From NCBI GenBank assembly GCA_037127315.1, contig JBBBDQ010000332.1:248501-312500 (forward strand): a DNA stretch of 64,000 nt, written 5' to 3'. This document shows positions 10,220 through 21,639 of this stretch, in pieces. A model generated the notes under the pieces. The model was not told where the DNA came from and searched no databases. It worked only from the letters and a program-made list of their open reading frames with translations. Source of the stretch: Ascarosepion bandense (lineage: Eukaryota; Mollusca; Cephalopoda; Sepiida; Sepiidae). Within the stretch, counting starts at the first letter, position 1; every line of letters begins with the position of its first letter. The position numbers and the translations under genes are program-made.

Positions 10220-10262
10220 TACAAATACCCTTGGGAACGGTATTAATCCGTCTCTTCCCTAC
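10220..10262 (+). mobile_element. SINE body fragment repeated in tandem
   Basis: About 40 bases identical to the start of the preceding SINE fragment (tacaaatacccttgggaac to cgtctcttccct). It looks like a short tandem duplication of the truncated copy rather than a separate insertion. Confidence 0.7.
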
Positions 10263-10854
10263 CGCATTTTAAAAATCAAATCTATGCGAAAGATAATCTA
10301 TTTATTTTAAACCGTAGGTATAGCAAATTAGTGGCAGTATCTACATAAATAAAATTGTCTTCGCCGTTGTAAGATACAAACCATTTACGAGATAAACTCT
10401 ATGACCTGCCAGATCATCTCCATATTTTGTTATGATTTTCATTAAAATGGCGCAAAATTATCTCTTTTCCATAAAACCTTTCTTACAATCTTTACACACA
10501 TACGATAAAGTGCTAAGTAACTGTCAGTGACACTTTATCAATTGGCAAAAATGACGCTTGGAACTTCTCCATCTACACAACAGTTATCTATATGTCCAAA
10601 AAAAATTCAGGAAGTCTGTTAGTTGTCTGTCTGTGTGTTTGTCTGTTTGTCTTCTTTAGCCACTCACCAATTTCTGGTCGTGTCTTCCACATACTTTTCA
10701 GGATTTCCGCTTATCTATTTTGATTTACTTCGTATAAATGATGTACTTGTACGTTTTATCAACCGCCATTAACCTCAGCCGTCCATGTTTATACAAAACA
10801 AAGCGAACAATCACAAAGCATCAAAAGTCAAATTCCTAGCATACGTCCGTCATG

Positions 10855-10860
<6 letters not shown>
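10263..10860. other. No gene seen
   Basis: Mixed-composition DNA without recognised repeat or coding signal, ending at an (AC)n microsatellite. Confidence 0.5.

Positions 10861-10913
<53 letters not shown>
10861..10913. repeat. (AC)n microsatellite
   Basis: About 25 uninterrupted AC units. Confidence 0.95.
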
Positions 10914-10915
<2 letters not shown>

Positions 10916-10999
10916 ACAGAGGGAAAGGGAGAAATAGAGAAACACTCCTTTCTTTCTGATTGTCTTTTAGTCACTATTCTTTTATCTTTCTTGAGCAAT

Positions 11000-11890
11000 A
11001 TGGGAATCGTTGCAATTTCTCTCGTTAGGTCTGTGTGTCTGCCTCTCGTCTTCTCTTTCTTTTTTCAGCTTTTGTTTATATTTCTTTCTCTCTCCTTCTC
11101 GCTTCCTCTTTCTCTTCTTTCCCCTGTCTCTCTTTGCCCCCTGTCATCCTAAATTTGCCTTTGTCTCTCTTATTATCTGGCCGGTTTTTTGCAACTTCTC
11201 TCTGTACTGCTTTGATCTTTCCGCTCTCTCTCTCTCTGCCTTTGAATCTATATAATTTACTGTCTCTATATCATTTTTCCTTCTCTGCTTCTGTAACTTT
11301 CTCTCTCTCTCTCTCTCTTTAGCCCCGAGTCTCTCTTTCTTTGTCTCGTTGTCAAGACCGGTGACACTTTTCTTTCCTTACTTTTGTTTCCTCCTCTCTA
11401 TTTAACAGTGTCACTCTCGATCTTTCTCTCTACCTCTGAATCGAAATAGCCCGCTTTTATTCATTATAGTGTTCTCCCTTTTGTCGGCGTCTTACATTCC
11501 TCTTTTTACTGTCTCTCTTTCTCGCTCTGACTTTGTCTCTATCTCTCTACACCCTTTTCTGCTTCTGTGACTTTTTCTCTTTCTTTCTATCTCTCACTCT
11601 CTAGATTTGGGTCTCTCGTTATCTTCTTATCCTTTTAATCTCGGTAGCACTTTTCTCTCCTTACTTTTGTGTCCCCCTCTCTCTCTGCACCACAGTGTCG
11701 CTCCCGACCTCTCACTACCTTTGGATCGAAATAGTTCGCCTTTAATCTGTATCGTTTTATCCCCTCTATCGTTGTCTTTCTCTCCCCCTTTTTCTATCTC
11801 TCTTTTGCGTTCTGATTCTGCCTTTATCTCTCCTTACACTCTTCTTTGCTTTTATGTCTTTACTATTCTGTATCCACCATTTTTTTTTCC
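11000..11890. repeat. Pyrimidine-rich tract with ~285-bp tandem units
   Basis: CT-rich DNA. Landmarks recur about 285 bases apart: ccttacttttgt at about 11376 and 11659, agtgtc-ctc-cga near 11407 and 11694, and gatcgaaatag-like blocks near 11440 and 11724. So this is a diverged tandem repeat rather than a pure microsatellite. Long S/L/F-rich open frames here are composition artefacts. Confidence 0.65.
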
Positions 11891-11906
11891 AAAACAGAAG
11901 CCATAG

Positions 11907-12625
11907 TTAAAAAGACATGTCTCAAATATCACAGCATGTTAACCGGGTACGTCCTCCGACTGACTCCAACTGAGTTTCGCCGGTGGCCAAACATGGCTTC
12001 CGATTAAAACAATGTAATTTGACCTAAAATTCAGCACAGTAAGTAAATAGTCTTTGAATTGGTTCATATTGGTTCGGGGTTTGTGTCCCCGGTGTCGTTT
12101 CCTGGCTTGAAGGAGGGGCGATAATTGTTTCTCTATTAAAAATATAGTTGCAGGCAAGTTAAGAAATCTTCTAGCGGTTTCTCTCGCCGTGTTTTCTGCC
12201 TTTTTTCGGTATCGTTTTAATTTTTTTCTTATTTTTTCGCCCGACGCCAGAGAGTCTGGTTACTGTTTGTCACATCAGTTTTTATCAATCAATGATCTGA
12301 GGTCGTCTTTAGTTCAATTCTTTGGGTCCCTTTTATTTTAGCTTCTTCTTTTCTTTATTTAACTTTATTTTCCTTGTTTGAATTATAATCTATCCCAGAT
12401 TTTTTTGTCAATTTCTCTTCACACCTTCTGGTTGAAATTTTACCGACCTTCAAGCGATTGGCATTAAATTATTAAACATAGGTCAATATGACACAAAGCT
12501 GAACTGAAAAATAAAAAAAAATGATGGTAAGACTATGCAGTGTCAGGCCTCCAGATAGAGCCTACTTGTCTTGAAAATCAGTACTCTTGTTGTGATGTTC
12601 AAAATAGCCGAAAATTTCCTAATTT
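11907..12625. other. No gene recognised
   Basis: A minus-strand frame of 72 codons at 11939-12157 matches nothing I know. The rest is T-rich and without repeats seen elsewhere. Confidence 0.4.
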
Positions 12626-12629
12626 TCGG

Positions 12630-12920
12630 CTGTGGCTGTGGTGCATTCGATATCGGCTCGGAACGAGAAATCGGGGAGACGAATTCGAACTGCAGTTGAA
12701 TTCATTGCATTCACTTACGCGCAAATACCCTTGGGAAAGGTATTAATCCATCTCTTCCTTCCAGTTATGGGTTAAATAACAGAACAAATTGGGTTCTATA
12801 GCCTTGGTCGGCAACCAGTCTACCGCACTGCGGGATAATCTTCTGCCCAGTCAGTCACGTCTCTTTCGAGATATGATCGCCGAAGCGTGTTTCACGTATG
12901 GCACTTAACTGAGTGACTGT
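12630..12920 (+). mobile_element. tRNA-derived SINE, near full length
   Basis: Head with a diverged A box (ctgtggtgcattcgatat) and B box gaattcgaactgc. The body is complete except for a roughly 22-base gap at the cgcagaaagcaatgg segment, and it ends in gcacttaactgagtgact. First of a cluster of SINE insertions. Confidence 0.85.
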
Positions 12921-13002
12921 AGTGAGAATATTGAAGGAAGAGTAGACTAGGTAAGGAAAGCAAAAAAGGAGAAGAGGTTTATTGAATAACCATATACAGA
13001 AA

Positions 13003-13147
13003 GATGTGCGTTGTGGTGCAGTGGATATCGGCTCCGAACGAGAAATCGGATAAGCCGAATTCGAATTCCAGTTGCATTCACTTACGCGCAAATACCCATG
13101 GAAAAGGTGTTAACCCGTCTCCTCTTTCCAGCTTTAGGTTAAATAAT
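13003..13147 (+). mobile_element. tRNA-derived SINE, 3'-truncated
   Basis: Intact head with A box TGGTGCAGTGG and B box GAATTCGAATTCC, running to gctttaggttaaataat, where the next SINE head begins at once. Confidence 0.85.
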
Positions 13148-13456
13148 ATGTGCGTTGTGGTGCACTAGATATCAGCTCGGAACAAGAAATCGGAGAGCCG
13201 AGTTCGAATTCCAGCCAAATTCATTGCTTTCACTTACGTGTAAACACCCTTGGGACAGGTATTAATCCGTCTATTCCTTCCAGTTATGGGTTAAATAACA
13301 GGACAGATTGGGTTCTATAGCCTTGGTCGGCAACCAGTCTACCGTAGAAAGCAATGGCAACCTACCGCGGGATAATCCTCTGCCCAGTCAGTCAAGTCTC
13401 TTTCGGGACATGATCGCCTAAGCGCATATCACCTATGGCACTTAACTGACTGAATA
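13148..13456 (+). mobile_element. tRNA-derived SINE, full length, in tandem
   Basis: Starts directly where the previous copy stops at ggttaaataa. Head, body and the tail gcacttaactgactga are all present. The joint suggests unequal exchange or insertion into the older copy. Confidence 0.85.
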
Positions 13457-13473
13457 TGAATATTATGTTTTAT

Positions 13474-13541
13474 AGCCAGTCTACAAGAAAATATTTTGTC
13501 TAGTCAGTCAAATCTCTTTCGAGACATGATCATCAAAAGCC
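13474..13541 (+). mobile_element. SINE fragment
   Basis: Carries ccagtctac, then agtcagtcaaatctctttc and gagacatgatca from the SINE 3' half, with an internal deletion. Confidence 0.6.
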
Positions 13542-13619
13542 TATGGTAATTGATTCTTGGGTAAATCAACTACTTCTCAAATCCTTCTGTAATATGGCTT
13601 TTCTTTTCTTTTCTATTTT

Positions 13620-14399
13620 TTTTAATCATTTCACCCCAAGCAAAGCAGTTTTACCGCCACTGTTGCGCAGGGGATTACATAGGGGGAAAGTGATGAGAAA
13701 AAGAAGCAGGTTATAGGGAGTGTCAGGAAGAGGGTAATAGAAGGTGAGAATACTGGTGTGATGGGGGTGGAGTGGATGGGAAAAAGAGCATGAGAGAAAG
13801 GATGCGAGTCAGTGGGATAGGAGATGATTATTGACCTTACATTTAAATTCTTGGAGATTGTAGCTGTCGGGGAAGCAAGTATACGGAAGAATTTCACTGG
13901 CGGGAAGTGCGAGAAAAGGAGCTGCTAGAGTAGAAATTGCGGTTACATTTTATCGGTTTCGCTGTAAAAAGGGTGGGACCTATTTGCGAGTCTAGTAGCT
14001 CGAGTAAATTCATAACATAAGGGGCACCAGTGAGCTAAGTTCATTGGAGCAGAAGCCATGAAAGTATTTGTAGAAGAGACACAGGGAATTCACAAGCCGG
14101 TGAGAGAGCGATTGCAGCCGAGCTGCCAAGTCGGGATCGATCACATTACAGATTCTCCGTTGGATTTTGTCAAGAACCCCGAGGTGAGTAGCAGTGGTAC
14201 CAGACCAGATGAGGCAGCAGTATTCAATACAGGGGCGGATGGTAGATTTATATATGTGCAATATGGATTCAGACGGGAAAAACTTCCTGGCCCTGCACAG
14301 TGAACCGCCTTTCTTAGCAGCAAATTTAGCTTTAAGGAGGTGCAGAAAAGTAAGAAATACACAGAGTTCTACTCTACAACAATTCTTAGATGGGTCCAC
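13620..14399 (-). pseudogene. CR1/Jockey-like LINE 3' end with RT C-terminus
   Basis: The minus frame at 14010-14399 reads RARKFFPSESILHIYKSTIR, PCIEYCCLIWSGTT, LDKIQRRICN and SLCLFYKYFHGFCSNELSS, the classic RT C-terminal region of CR1/Jockey-type LINEs. To the left is the 3' UTR. It ends, in minus sense, with the cctgcgca / ggcggtaa / gctt-ggggtgaaa landmarks shared with nine other tails in this window. 5'-truncated and dead. Confidence 0.8.
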
Positions 14400-14667
14400 T
14401 CGTAAAATATGGAGAAATTCTGGCAGTGTTTAACCATTGTGACTGAAAAAAAAAAAAACGGTGTCGATATCGCTATTATTTTAACTACCTTCACTCCTCG
14501 GAAATGTCTATTATTAAAAAAATATGATTAGTATTTTAATGAAGCCTTATCATATACCAGACAACACAAATTTAAGCGTGCTATTAGATTTACAACTTCT
14601 TCATGTGCCGTGTTCTTTCAGAACGTAGGCCGTCATAGACTTCCAGGTATCTCAAGTACCACATCAC

Positions 14668-15775
14668 TAAAAAAAATCCCGGGCTTAAATAATAAAACAA
14701 CAATTTTAAGCAAAATTCGACTTTATTTATCAACATAGTCTCCTTCTAGGGTGATAAACTGATTCCAACGCTTCTCTACAAATTCGATGCCATTTTTGTA
14801 GAACAATTTGTCTCTGGCCTCAAAATATACCTCAGTTTCCGATATCGCTTCTTCATTGGAGCCAAATCTCTTTCTCTGGAGCATTCTTTTGATGTCTGCA
14901 AACAGCCAGTAGTCGCTGGGGTTGCAGGTCTGGAGAATAGGGTGAATGCGGAAGTAATTCGAAGTGCAATTCATTTAGTTTTGCCATTGTTGCGATCGAT
15001 ATGTCACACGGTGCGTTGTCTTAGTGAATGATCATTTTTCTTCTTTTGGCGATTTCTTCCGTCAAACGCACCAATGATGCTTTATAATATTTGCTATTGA
15101 TGGTTCGATGAAACATTACACATCTCAAAATACGAAAACCAAAACCTTGCCTGCTAATGTTTGCGGCTTTGGTCGCTTTGGACGGATTTCACCTGCTGCT
15201 GTCCACTCAAATGACTGAGTAAAGCAGTGGATCCATGTTTTATCCATTGCCGCATATTTACGTAGAAACTGCTCCTTGCGCTGAAACAGTTACAGACAAC
15301 ACTCTGATCCGTCGTTGCATTGTTGTGAGCAAACGCGGCAACCACTTGCAACACAGCTTTCTCATTGACAAACGATCATGCAAAATGGTGAATATACTGC
15401 TTTCTGATATGTTCAATTCCTCTGCTATCTCACACAACTTCAATTTATGGTCTGCAAAAACGAGTTTGTGGAATTTTTTAGTGTTTCCCGGGACAAAAAA
15501 GCCGATTTTGAGCGACCTGAGCGTTCAGCATCATTTGTGTCTGTACGATCGCTTTTAAAGTCAGCATACCACCTCTTAACCGTTGTTCACGACGGAGCAG
15601 AGTCCGAATAACACTTATCAAATCATTGCTTTGCTTGAACAGCATATTTTCCATCTGAAATCAATGCTTTATCAAAATACGAAATTAAGATTTTTCCATT
15701 GTTTTGAAAATTTGCAACAGTAGCTTCACTTAAATAACTGTAATTTGCAAACTAATAATCTGATTGGGCCCAAAT
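14668..15775 (-). pseudogene. mariner-family transposase relic
   Basis: C-terminal frame at 14723-14974 has NPSDYWLFADIKRMLQRKRF and then FVEKRWNQFITLEGDYVDK, matching the third catalytic aspartate region and end of mariner transposases. 15154-15354 holds a shifted version of the second-aspartate region, and 15258-15443 holds KLCEIAEELNISESSIFTI, the helix-turn-helix, followed by RKLCCKWLPRLLT. Several frameshifts. Terminal repeats are only weakly visible, so the ends are approximate. Confidence 0.8.
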
Positions 15776-15799
15776 TTTGTCACGTGCCATTTGATTGTT

Positions 15800-16075
15800 C
15801 TTCTCCTTCTAAGTGCCTTGTCCTTTCAGGACGTAGGCGATCATGGACTTCCACGTCCCTCTATCCCTGGTGGATCTTAGCACATTTTCTCATGTAACAC
15901 AACGCAACCCCGTTCTCTCATCCATCTGCCCAGGCCCTTCAAATATGTTATCCGCTGCTTTCCTCTGTCTGTTTTTCCCTCTATCTGGCCTGTTAGTATC
16001 AGGTTCTCCAAGCCCTTTTTCTTCATTGCATGTCCCAGAACTTTAGTTGTCCCTTCCTGATGCTCAATATTAATT
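15800..16075 (-). pseudogene. LINE RT C-terminal relic, RTE-like family
   Basis: The plus strand shows ccttgtcctttcaggacgta, ctcttcctgatgctc-like and tatctggcctgtta blocks, the reverse of the KFLGH-MRK / GQIEGK / SKWMAE region at 52.66-53.29 kb. Stops throughout. A 60-base fragment of the same family lies at about 14590-14650. Confidence 0.6.
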
Positions 16076-16235
16076 TCCTTTTTGTTCCATCCTTTCCAAA
16101 TTCTTTTAAAATTTATCTGTCAAATTCTATTCTCTGTCTATCTGTTTATTTAATCAATAATCTCTCTATCTTTTTACGTATTTTGTTCATATTTACCTAA
16201 TTCTATTCGTGTCTAGCTGTCTGTTTAATATACTT

Positions 16236-16236
<1 letters not shown>

Positions 16237-16291
<55 letters not shown>

Positions 16292-16300
16292 AGAGAGAGA
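16237..16300. repeat. (TA)n then (GA)n microsatellite
   Basis: A TA run followed by GA repeats. Confidence 0.9.
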
Positions 16301-16334
16301 CAAGAGACGTAATTTTGTTCATAGTTATATAGTT

Positions 16335-16600
16335 CTATTCGTATCCAAATGTAAAAGAACGAAGAACAGAATTGCAACGTTCAAAACATTATTTTTAAAC
16401 AAGGCTCAATATAAAAATAGACCAATAAATAACTATTATTCATATTATACATTAGAACTACAAAGTTGTACATTTTGTTTCAATACTGAAAAAGAAAATG
16501 TCTCATCTGGTAGTTAACAATAATTGTTTTTTTAAAGTTGAAAAAGATGTACAATTTTGTAGTAGTTATTTACAATGTTCTAATGGGAAAGTTGAATATC
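16335..16600. mobile_element. PLE-type imperfect palindrome with hammerhead-like motif
   Basis: Arms pair around a centre near 16500 (cattagaactac... against ...gtagttatt...gttctaatg). The left flank matches 35125-35190 (aacgttcaaaacatta). On the minus strand the left arm reads CAGATGA, then gacatt...cagtatt, GAAAC, five bases and GTA. Sequences outside, AACTAC and GTAGTT, can pair. Probably an inverted PLE terminal module. Confidence 0.45.
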
Positions 16601-16611
16601 AAATAATTCTA

Positions 16612-16923
16612 TTCGTATGTATGCATGCATGCATGTATGTATGGATGTATGTATGGATGTATGTATGTATGTATCTATGTATGTATGTATCTATCTGCAT
16701 AATTCTGTTAATATCTATCTATCTATCTAATTCTGTTAATATCTATCTATCTATCTATCTATCTATCTAATTCTGTTAATATCTATCTATCTATCTATCT
16801 ATCTAATTCTGTTAATATCTATCTATCTATCTATCTATATATCTACATAATTCTGTACATATCTATCTATCTATCTATCTATATATATATATATATATAT
16901 ATATATCTACATAATTCTGTACA

Positions 16924-16957
<34 letters not shown>

Positions 16958-16985
16958 CATAATTCTGTACATATCTATCTCCATT
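16612..16985. repeat. (TATG)n and (TATC)n arrays with spacers
   Basis: ATGT/ATGG repeats, then several (TATC)n blocks separated by near-identical spacers aattctgttaat or acataattctgtacat. This is a higher-order microsatellite. Confidence 0.9.
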
Positions 16986-17121
16986 TATTTCTGTCTTCCT
17001 TCATCTATTTGCATTTCTCTCTACAACTGCTAATTAGTCAAGTGGTCTCATATCGATCTACCCACATCTGTTCGTATCTAACCTCGTCTACTCATATCAA
17101 TCTAGCATCAGTTAACTTGTA

Positions 17122-17260
17122 CCAGGGGTACCCAGCTTTTTCCTGGGAAAATATCATATGTAGCAACACAGGAAAACACATAATTAAAGAATTTTTAGTT
17201 ACATATCCCAACAAACGAAAATAATTTTTTTTACACTATTGACGTGTGAATAGATGGTGT
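17122..17260. mobile_element. Possible hAT-type transposon end
   Basis: CAGGGGTACCCAGCTTTTTC at 17123 resembles the common hAT terminal inverted repeat form. No partner end, target duplication or transposase was found nearby, so this is weak. Confidence 0.2.
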
Positions 17261-17399
17261 TATCAAAAAATATTCTGATACGCAAACAAGCAACGGAAAA
17301 TTCAAGAGAAAGTAGAAAATAATATTTTCGTTTAAGACAGGTTTTGGTTAAACAACGTTAATGAATTTCTCGTGTAATGTTAATTTTTAAATTTAGACT

Positions 17400-17915
17400 T
17401 CTACTTCTATGTGCCTTGTCCTTTTAGGACGTATGCGATCATGGATTTCCCCGTCTCCCTATCACTGGTGGCTCTTAGCACGCCTTCTCCTGTGACACCA
17501 CGCAACCACTGTTCCATCATCCACCTGATGAGGTCCTTCAAATATGTTATCCGCTGCCTTTCCATGTCTCTTTCCCCTCTATCTGGCTTGTTAGTGTCAA
17601 GTTCTCCAAGCCTTCCTTCCTCATTGTATGTCCCAGGAACTTCAGCTGTCTATTCCTGATGCTCAGTATTAATTTATTTTTCGTTTCATAGCCCTCCACA
17701 ACCTCCTATCTCTTGTAGCTCTTAACATATTTCCTCTTGGTATTTCTCCCAAACTTTTCCCTGTAATTCACCTTCTTAAGCCCATGAAGTATACCTTGTG
17801 TTGCTTTCCCCTGTCTCTCTATCCGTCTTGTGAGTATTAAATTCTTCTTTAACCCCTCCGTCTTTATTACGTGTCACAGAAACTTCAGCTGTCTCTTCCT
17901 GATGTTTTCACATAG
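17400..17915 (-). pseudogene. LINE RT C-terminal relic, RTE-like family
   Basis: Same family as 15800-16075 and best matched to the frame at 52660-53289. The 3' part appears twice: aacttcagctgtct occurs at about 17639 and 17881, suggesting a partial tandem duplication. Dead. Confidence 0.6.
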
Positions 17916-18189
17916 TCTTAATAAAAAATTAAGGAAGGAAATTTCCATCAATGATAAAAAGTGCTATAACATTTAGTGAATTTCAGAAATCTATTTTCCT
18001 TAAAAACTGTTTTAAAAATATTCTGTAAATTTCAAACAATACATGTTCGGTCAATGAATGGCGAATGTTTACTGGATGGAAATGGTTATTCTCTTCACTA
18101 CCATAAGGTGGAAGCCAATCTTTTTTTTTATTACAAGAGTTTTGTTTTATGTTTTCTTTCATTTTTTTCTTCATCTTCTATTTCCCTTT

Positions 18190-18195
<6 letters not shown>
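17916..18195. other. No gene seen
   Basis: AT-rich DNA leading into a (TA)n tract at 18196-18246. Confidence 0.5.
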
Positions 18196-18249
<54 letters not shown>

Positions 18250-18267
18250 CTATACTTCTGAGATGAA

Positions 18268-18541
18268 GTAGTATTTACACTATTTACATTGTTCGGACTA
18301 TTGTCCTCATCTTTCCTACCATGCTTACGATGTTTCAGCAGTTGTAAGCTCCGGCCTTCTTTATGGCTATCAGAAGTGGCATCGCATATGAAATGAGAAT
18401 TATATGCCCCAGTGATCATAACAAAGAGTTCGATTCAAAATTCTTAGCACCTGAGGAAGGCCGGGGCGTACAACAGCCGAAACGTCGTAAGCATGGCAGT
18501 AAAGATCAAGACAATAGTCCGAATAATATAAATACTGCAAA
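18268..18541. mobile_element. PLE-type palindrome bracketed by (TA)n
   Basis: Arms at 18268-18361 and 18449-18541 are inverted copies (cggactattgtc against gacaatagtccg; catgcttacga against tcgtaagcatg) around about 87 bases. (TA)n tracts flank both sides (18196-18246 and 18544-18590). The right arm reads CTGAGGA, a hairpin of AGGCC and GCC arms, GAAAC, three bases and GTA. It matches modules at 1447-1538 and 53365-53525. Confidence 0.6.
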
Positions 18542-18542
18542 T

Positions 18543-18590
<48 letters not shown>

Positions 18591-18591
<1 letters not shown>

Positions 18592-19216
18592 CTTTATTAG
18601 TTTTTTTCTTTTCTGTTAAAATATTCTTTTCTTCTATTTTTTATTTCTTTTTATTTATTAAACTTCCTGTTTTCTTTTTCTTTTTCTCTTTCTATTTTTC
18701 ATTTTTCTTTTTTTTTTTCCAATTTACGAGAGAAAAATTAGAAATACAGTAGAAAAAATGTGAGGGGATAAAATAAGAAAAAGAATAAAAGGAAGGATTC
18801 TTAAAGTACAAGATAACAAATATAGCGTTTTTTTTTTTCTGATACTCAGACCGTTTTTGAGAGTAATTTCTTCGTCGCCCGCAGAAAAGATTGGGAATAT
18901 GCCAAGAAATGCGATCGTCGAAAACAAGAATTATTTGAAATTATACACTTGATAGGTAATTTTTTTTTTTTTATCTTGTTAATGTTCCCAAAAGTAGGCA
19001 AAATTTACTTGTTTATTGGTTGGACAGCAATGTATATTTGTAGTCTGTTCATCTTTTTAACTTGATCTTAATCATCAATTTGCCTTGGCCTGGGTTTGGT
19101 TATAAACTGAGAAAGTTTCATTAATTTTCCTTTTTTTTTTTTGTTAGCGCAAGATACTTCTCATTTATGTTGACCAAATCACTTCAAATTTCTAAAAATT
19201 GCAGTTAGTCCATTCA
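18591..19216. other. T-rich low-complexity DNA, no gene
   Basis: Long T-runs (18600-18720, 18828-18840, 18961-18972, 19130-19142). Open frames are compositional. Confidence 0.6.
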
Positions 19217-19218
19217 TC

Positions 19219-20080
19219 TCTATATATAAAAGGCAAGAAGTTTGTGCGTGTGTCTGTCTGTCCGTCATTTATACAAATCCACAATTTTTATCCGATTCTC
19301 ACCAAAATTCACAAAAATATTCTTTAGGCTTCTGGTCAGGTCATGAGTTATTTATTTTTTCCGAATTTCAACTCCGATGTTAGAAATCGATACCCCGATA
19401 TCCGATCAGGTCTGATCAAGACCAGGATGTCAGTTCTTTTATCGTGCTTCTTGCTGCAGAATTTGCTCTAACTTGGTAAAATTATAGTTTTTAGTCTCAA
19501 ACATTAGTAGATCTCAGACGACTCATTTCCCCCGATATCGGAAATCGATAACCCCGATAGTCTGTCGAATCTGATCAAAAACTAATTTTCAGCCATCAAT
19601 ATGGCACATTTTTTCAATTTTACTCCCGATGCGTTCGATATGTTTTCATGGACTTATTTAGGTTAGTTTATCCTTGGATGACTTATTTGACTCCGATATT
19701 GCAAATCGATACCCCGATGTCCTATCGGGTCTAATCAAAATCAGGTTTTCAGCTCTTTCGTTTTGGTTTTTACTTCGGGTTTTGCTCTAAGTAGGTATAA
19801 TTGTAGTTCTTAGTCTCAGTCATGATACCATTTACTCAGAGGACTTATTTAGCCTTCAAAATTCACTCTGCGAGGGAAAACTTATTTGATATGGATATCG
19901 GAATTCAAAATTTGACTTACATCCATTCATTTTTTCTTTCAATCTACTGTTTCGCTTTAAGTGGAAACAACTATTGCTTTTTAGTTTTTCGTGCCAACGT
20001 CCAAAGAGTCTGTGCTCCAGGACCATGGATTAGTTTTAAAGCTTTCATTACACCCGTGCAATGCCGAGCTATACTGCTAG
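19219..20080 (+). mobile_element. Non-autonomous Helitron with both ends recognisable
   Basis: It begins TCTATATATAAAAGGCAAG, fitting the Helitron 5'-TC end, and finishes with the hairpin-like CCGTGCAATGCCGAG (decayed from CCGAGCAACGCCGGG), then ctatactgCTAG followed by T. These are the Helitron hallmarks: TC start, 3' hairpin, CTAG end inserted before T. The interior includes repeated blocks such as aatcgataccccgat at about 19387 and 19705, with a related block near 19545. No Rep/helicase coding. Confidence 0.75.
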
Positions 20081-20143
20081 TCTATTATATAAGTCTCAAA
20101 ATGTATGTGTGCGTCTACTCGACGTTAAGAATTTAAGCATTTC

Positions 20144-20453
20144 GGATGTGCGTTGTGATACAGTGGATATCGGCTAAGAACGAGAAACCTGGGAGCCGAG
20201 TTCGAATTCCAGTTGAATCCATTGTATTCACTTACGCGCAAATACCCTTGGGAAAGGTATTAATCCGTCTCTTCCTTCCAGTTATGGGTTAAATAGCAGG
20301 ACAGACTGGGTTCTATAGCCTTGGTCGGCAACCAGTCTACCGCAGAAAGCAATGGCAACCTACTGAGGGATAATCTTCTGCCCAGTCAGTCATGTCTCTT
20401 TCAAGACATGATCGCCCAAACGTGTATCACGTATGGCACTTAACTGACTGACT
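20144..20453 (+). mobile_element. tRNA-derived SINE, full length
   Basis: Head with A-box gtgatacagtgg (variant of TGGTGCAGTGG) and a canonical B box GAGTTCGAATTCC. Complete body, hairpin and gcacttaactgactgact tail. Lies 63 bases after the Helitron end. Confidence 0.9.
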
Positions 20454-20539
20454 TAGAATTTCATTGGAAACAAAGAAAACGCTTTTTGTTAGTTATAAGA
20501 TGTTTGTCCTTCAATAAGGCTACAAATGCTAAACAATCT

Positions 20540-20950
20540 CATCAAAGTTGAAGGAAAGACTTGAAACAACTAAAACATGATTCTGCAGAAGGATGCTGAG
20601 CATACCATAGACCGAACATGTGAGCAACGACGAGGTTTTGTAGAGAATTGAAGCAGCAGAAATTTGGTTCTACAGAAAGATGTTAAGGATACCATGAATC
20701 GAGCATTTGGGCAACGACGAAGATCTTCAGACAATAGCAATGAAAAGGACACTCAAGCTTAATACCAGGAAAAGGCGATTTAAATTTCTTAGGAACATAA
20801 TAAGAAAAGACGGTTTGGAAATTTTGATATTCAAAGGACAGATTGAAGGTAAGTGTGAAAGAGGAAAAAAAACGCACAAATTATCTGGCGAGACTGAGCG
20901 AATGGATAGTGGTGCAGGATTTACGAGCAATGGCAAAAAGACAAATAATT
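20540..20950 (+). pseudogene. LINE RT C-terminal relic, RTE-like family
   Basis: The plus frame includes KRRFKFLRNIIRKDGLEIL then KGQIEGKCERGKK, equivalent to the KFLEKVIRKDGLEYL / GQIEGK part at 52.66-53.29 kb. Upstream, the WFYR(R)ML region appears twice (ttctgcagaaggatgctgag and ttctacagaaagatgttaag), about 80 bases apart. Dead copy. Confidence 0.65.
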
Positions 20951-20952
20951 CA

Positions 20953-21108
20953 ATAAGACAGATCGGGTTCTGTAGCCTTGGTTGGCAACCAGTCTACCGC
21001 AGAAGCTAATGACAACCTACTGCGGGTAATCCTCTGTCCAGTCAGTCATGTCTCTTAAGAGACATGATCGCTCAAGCGTGTATCCCGTATGACACTTAAC
21101 TGATTAAC
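20953..21108 (+). mobile_element. tRNA-derived SINE, 5'-truncated
   Basis: Only the 3' half from agacagatcgggttctgtag to the acttaactgatt tail. Hairpin loop reads TTAA here. Confidence 0.8.
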
Positions 21109-21394
21109 ATGCGAACTATTGTCCTCATCTTTGTTGTTATTATTACAACATTTTAGTTTTTGCTCTTTCTCCGTCCTTAATCAGGTGTATGTCGATACCT
21201 AGGATGGACAGTACGTCTCGGTTTTTGCTCATCCCATTTCCACTGAGTGCGAGTACACACTGCCCACCCATATACGTAAACGTGATGATATCGGTGCGTC
21301 GGCTCTAACTTATGGAAATTAATAAAAGATTTTATAAATTTGTTTGTTCCGTGTGTTTGTGAAATCGGCTTCCGCGGCGTCTTGGCTATGACAA

Positions 21395-21600
21395 TAAACT
21401 ACATTCGACTCTTAGGTATGACGATAAACTGCATCCGGCGGCAAGGCTTCTGATTGGGAGGTTGTGAGGATCGTGAAACCACCTCTTAATTATTGTTGTT
21501 CCCAGGTCCACTCTGACCCGGGTTGGTAGTACATGTTAGGGTTCCATCTATGGGCAAATAGTTAACCCCTAAACTATGGTCAAAACACTATGAAAGCATA
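21395..21600 (+). repeat. Module M (unclassified repeat head), copy 1
   Basis: Contains gacgataaactgcatccgg, aaccacctcttaatt, ggtccactctgacc, gttagggttcc and atgggcaaatagttaac. The same blocks in the same order occur at 46025-46155, 46417-46545 and 47640-47800. In two of the four it is followed by the 31-bp satellite. No coding signal. Family unknown. The stretch 21109-21394 before it shows no gene. Confidence 0.65.
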
Positions 21601-21639
21601 AAATAGATTTTTATAGTAAAAATAAAAGAAGAACTTTTC

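Noticed and set aside
17525..17550. CTGATGA near 17526 as a hammerhead core
   Set aside because: It lies in an inverted LINE coding relic; no GAAA or stem follows.
20144..20220. Functional tRNA gene at SINE heads
   Set aside because: A and B boxes are present, but no cloverleaf with acceptor stem and anticodon arm forms, and the head is always joined to the SINE body.
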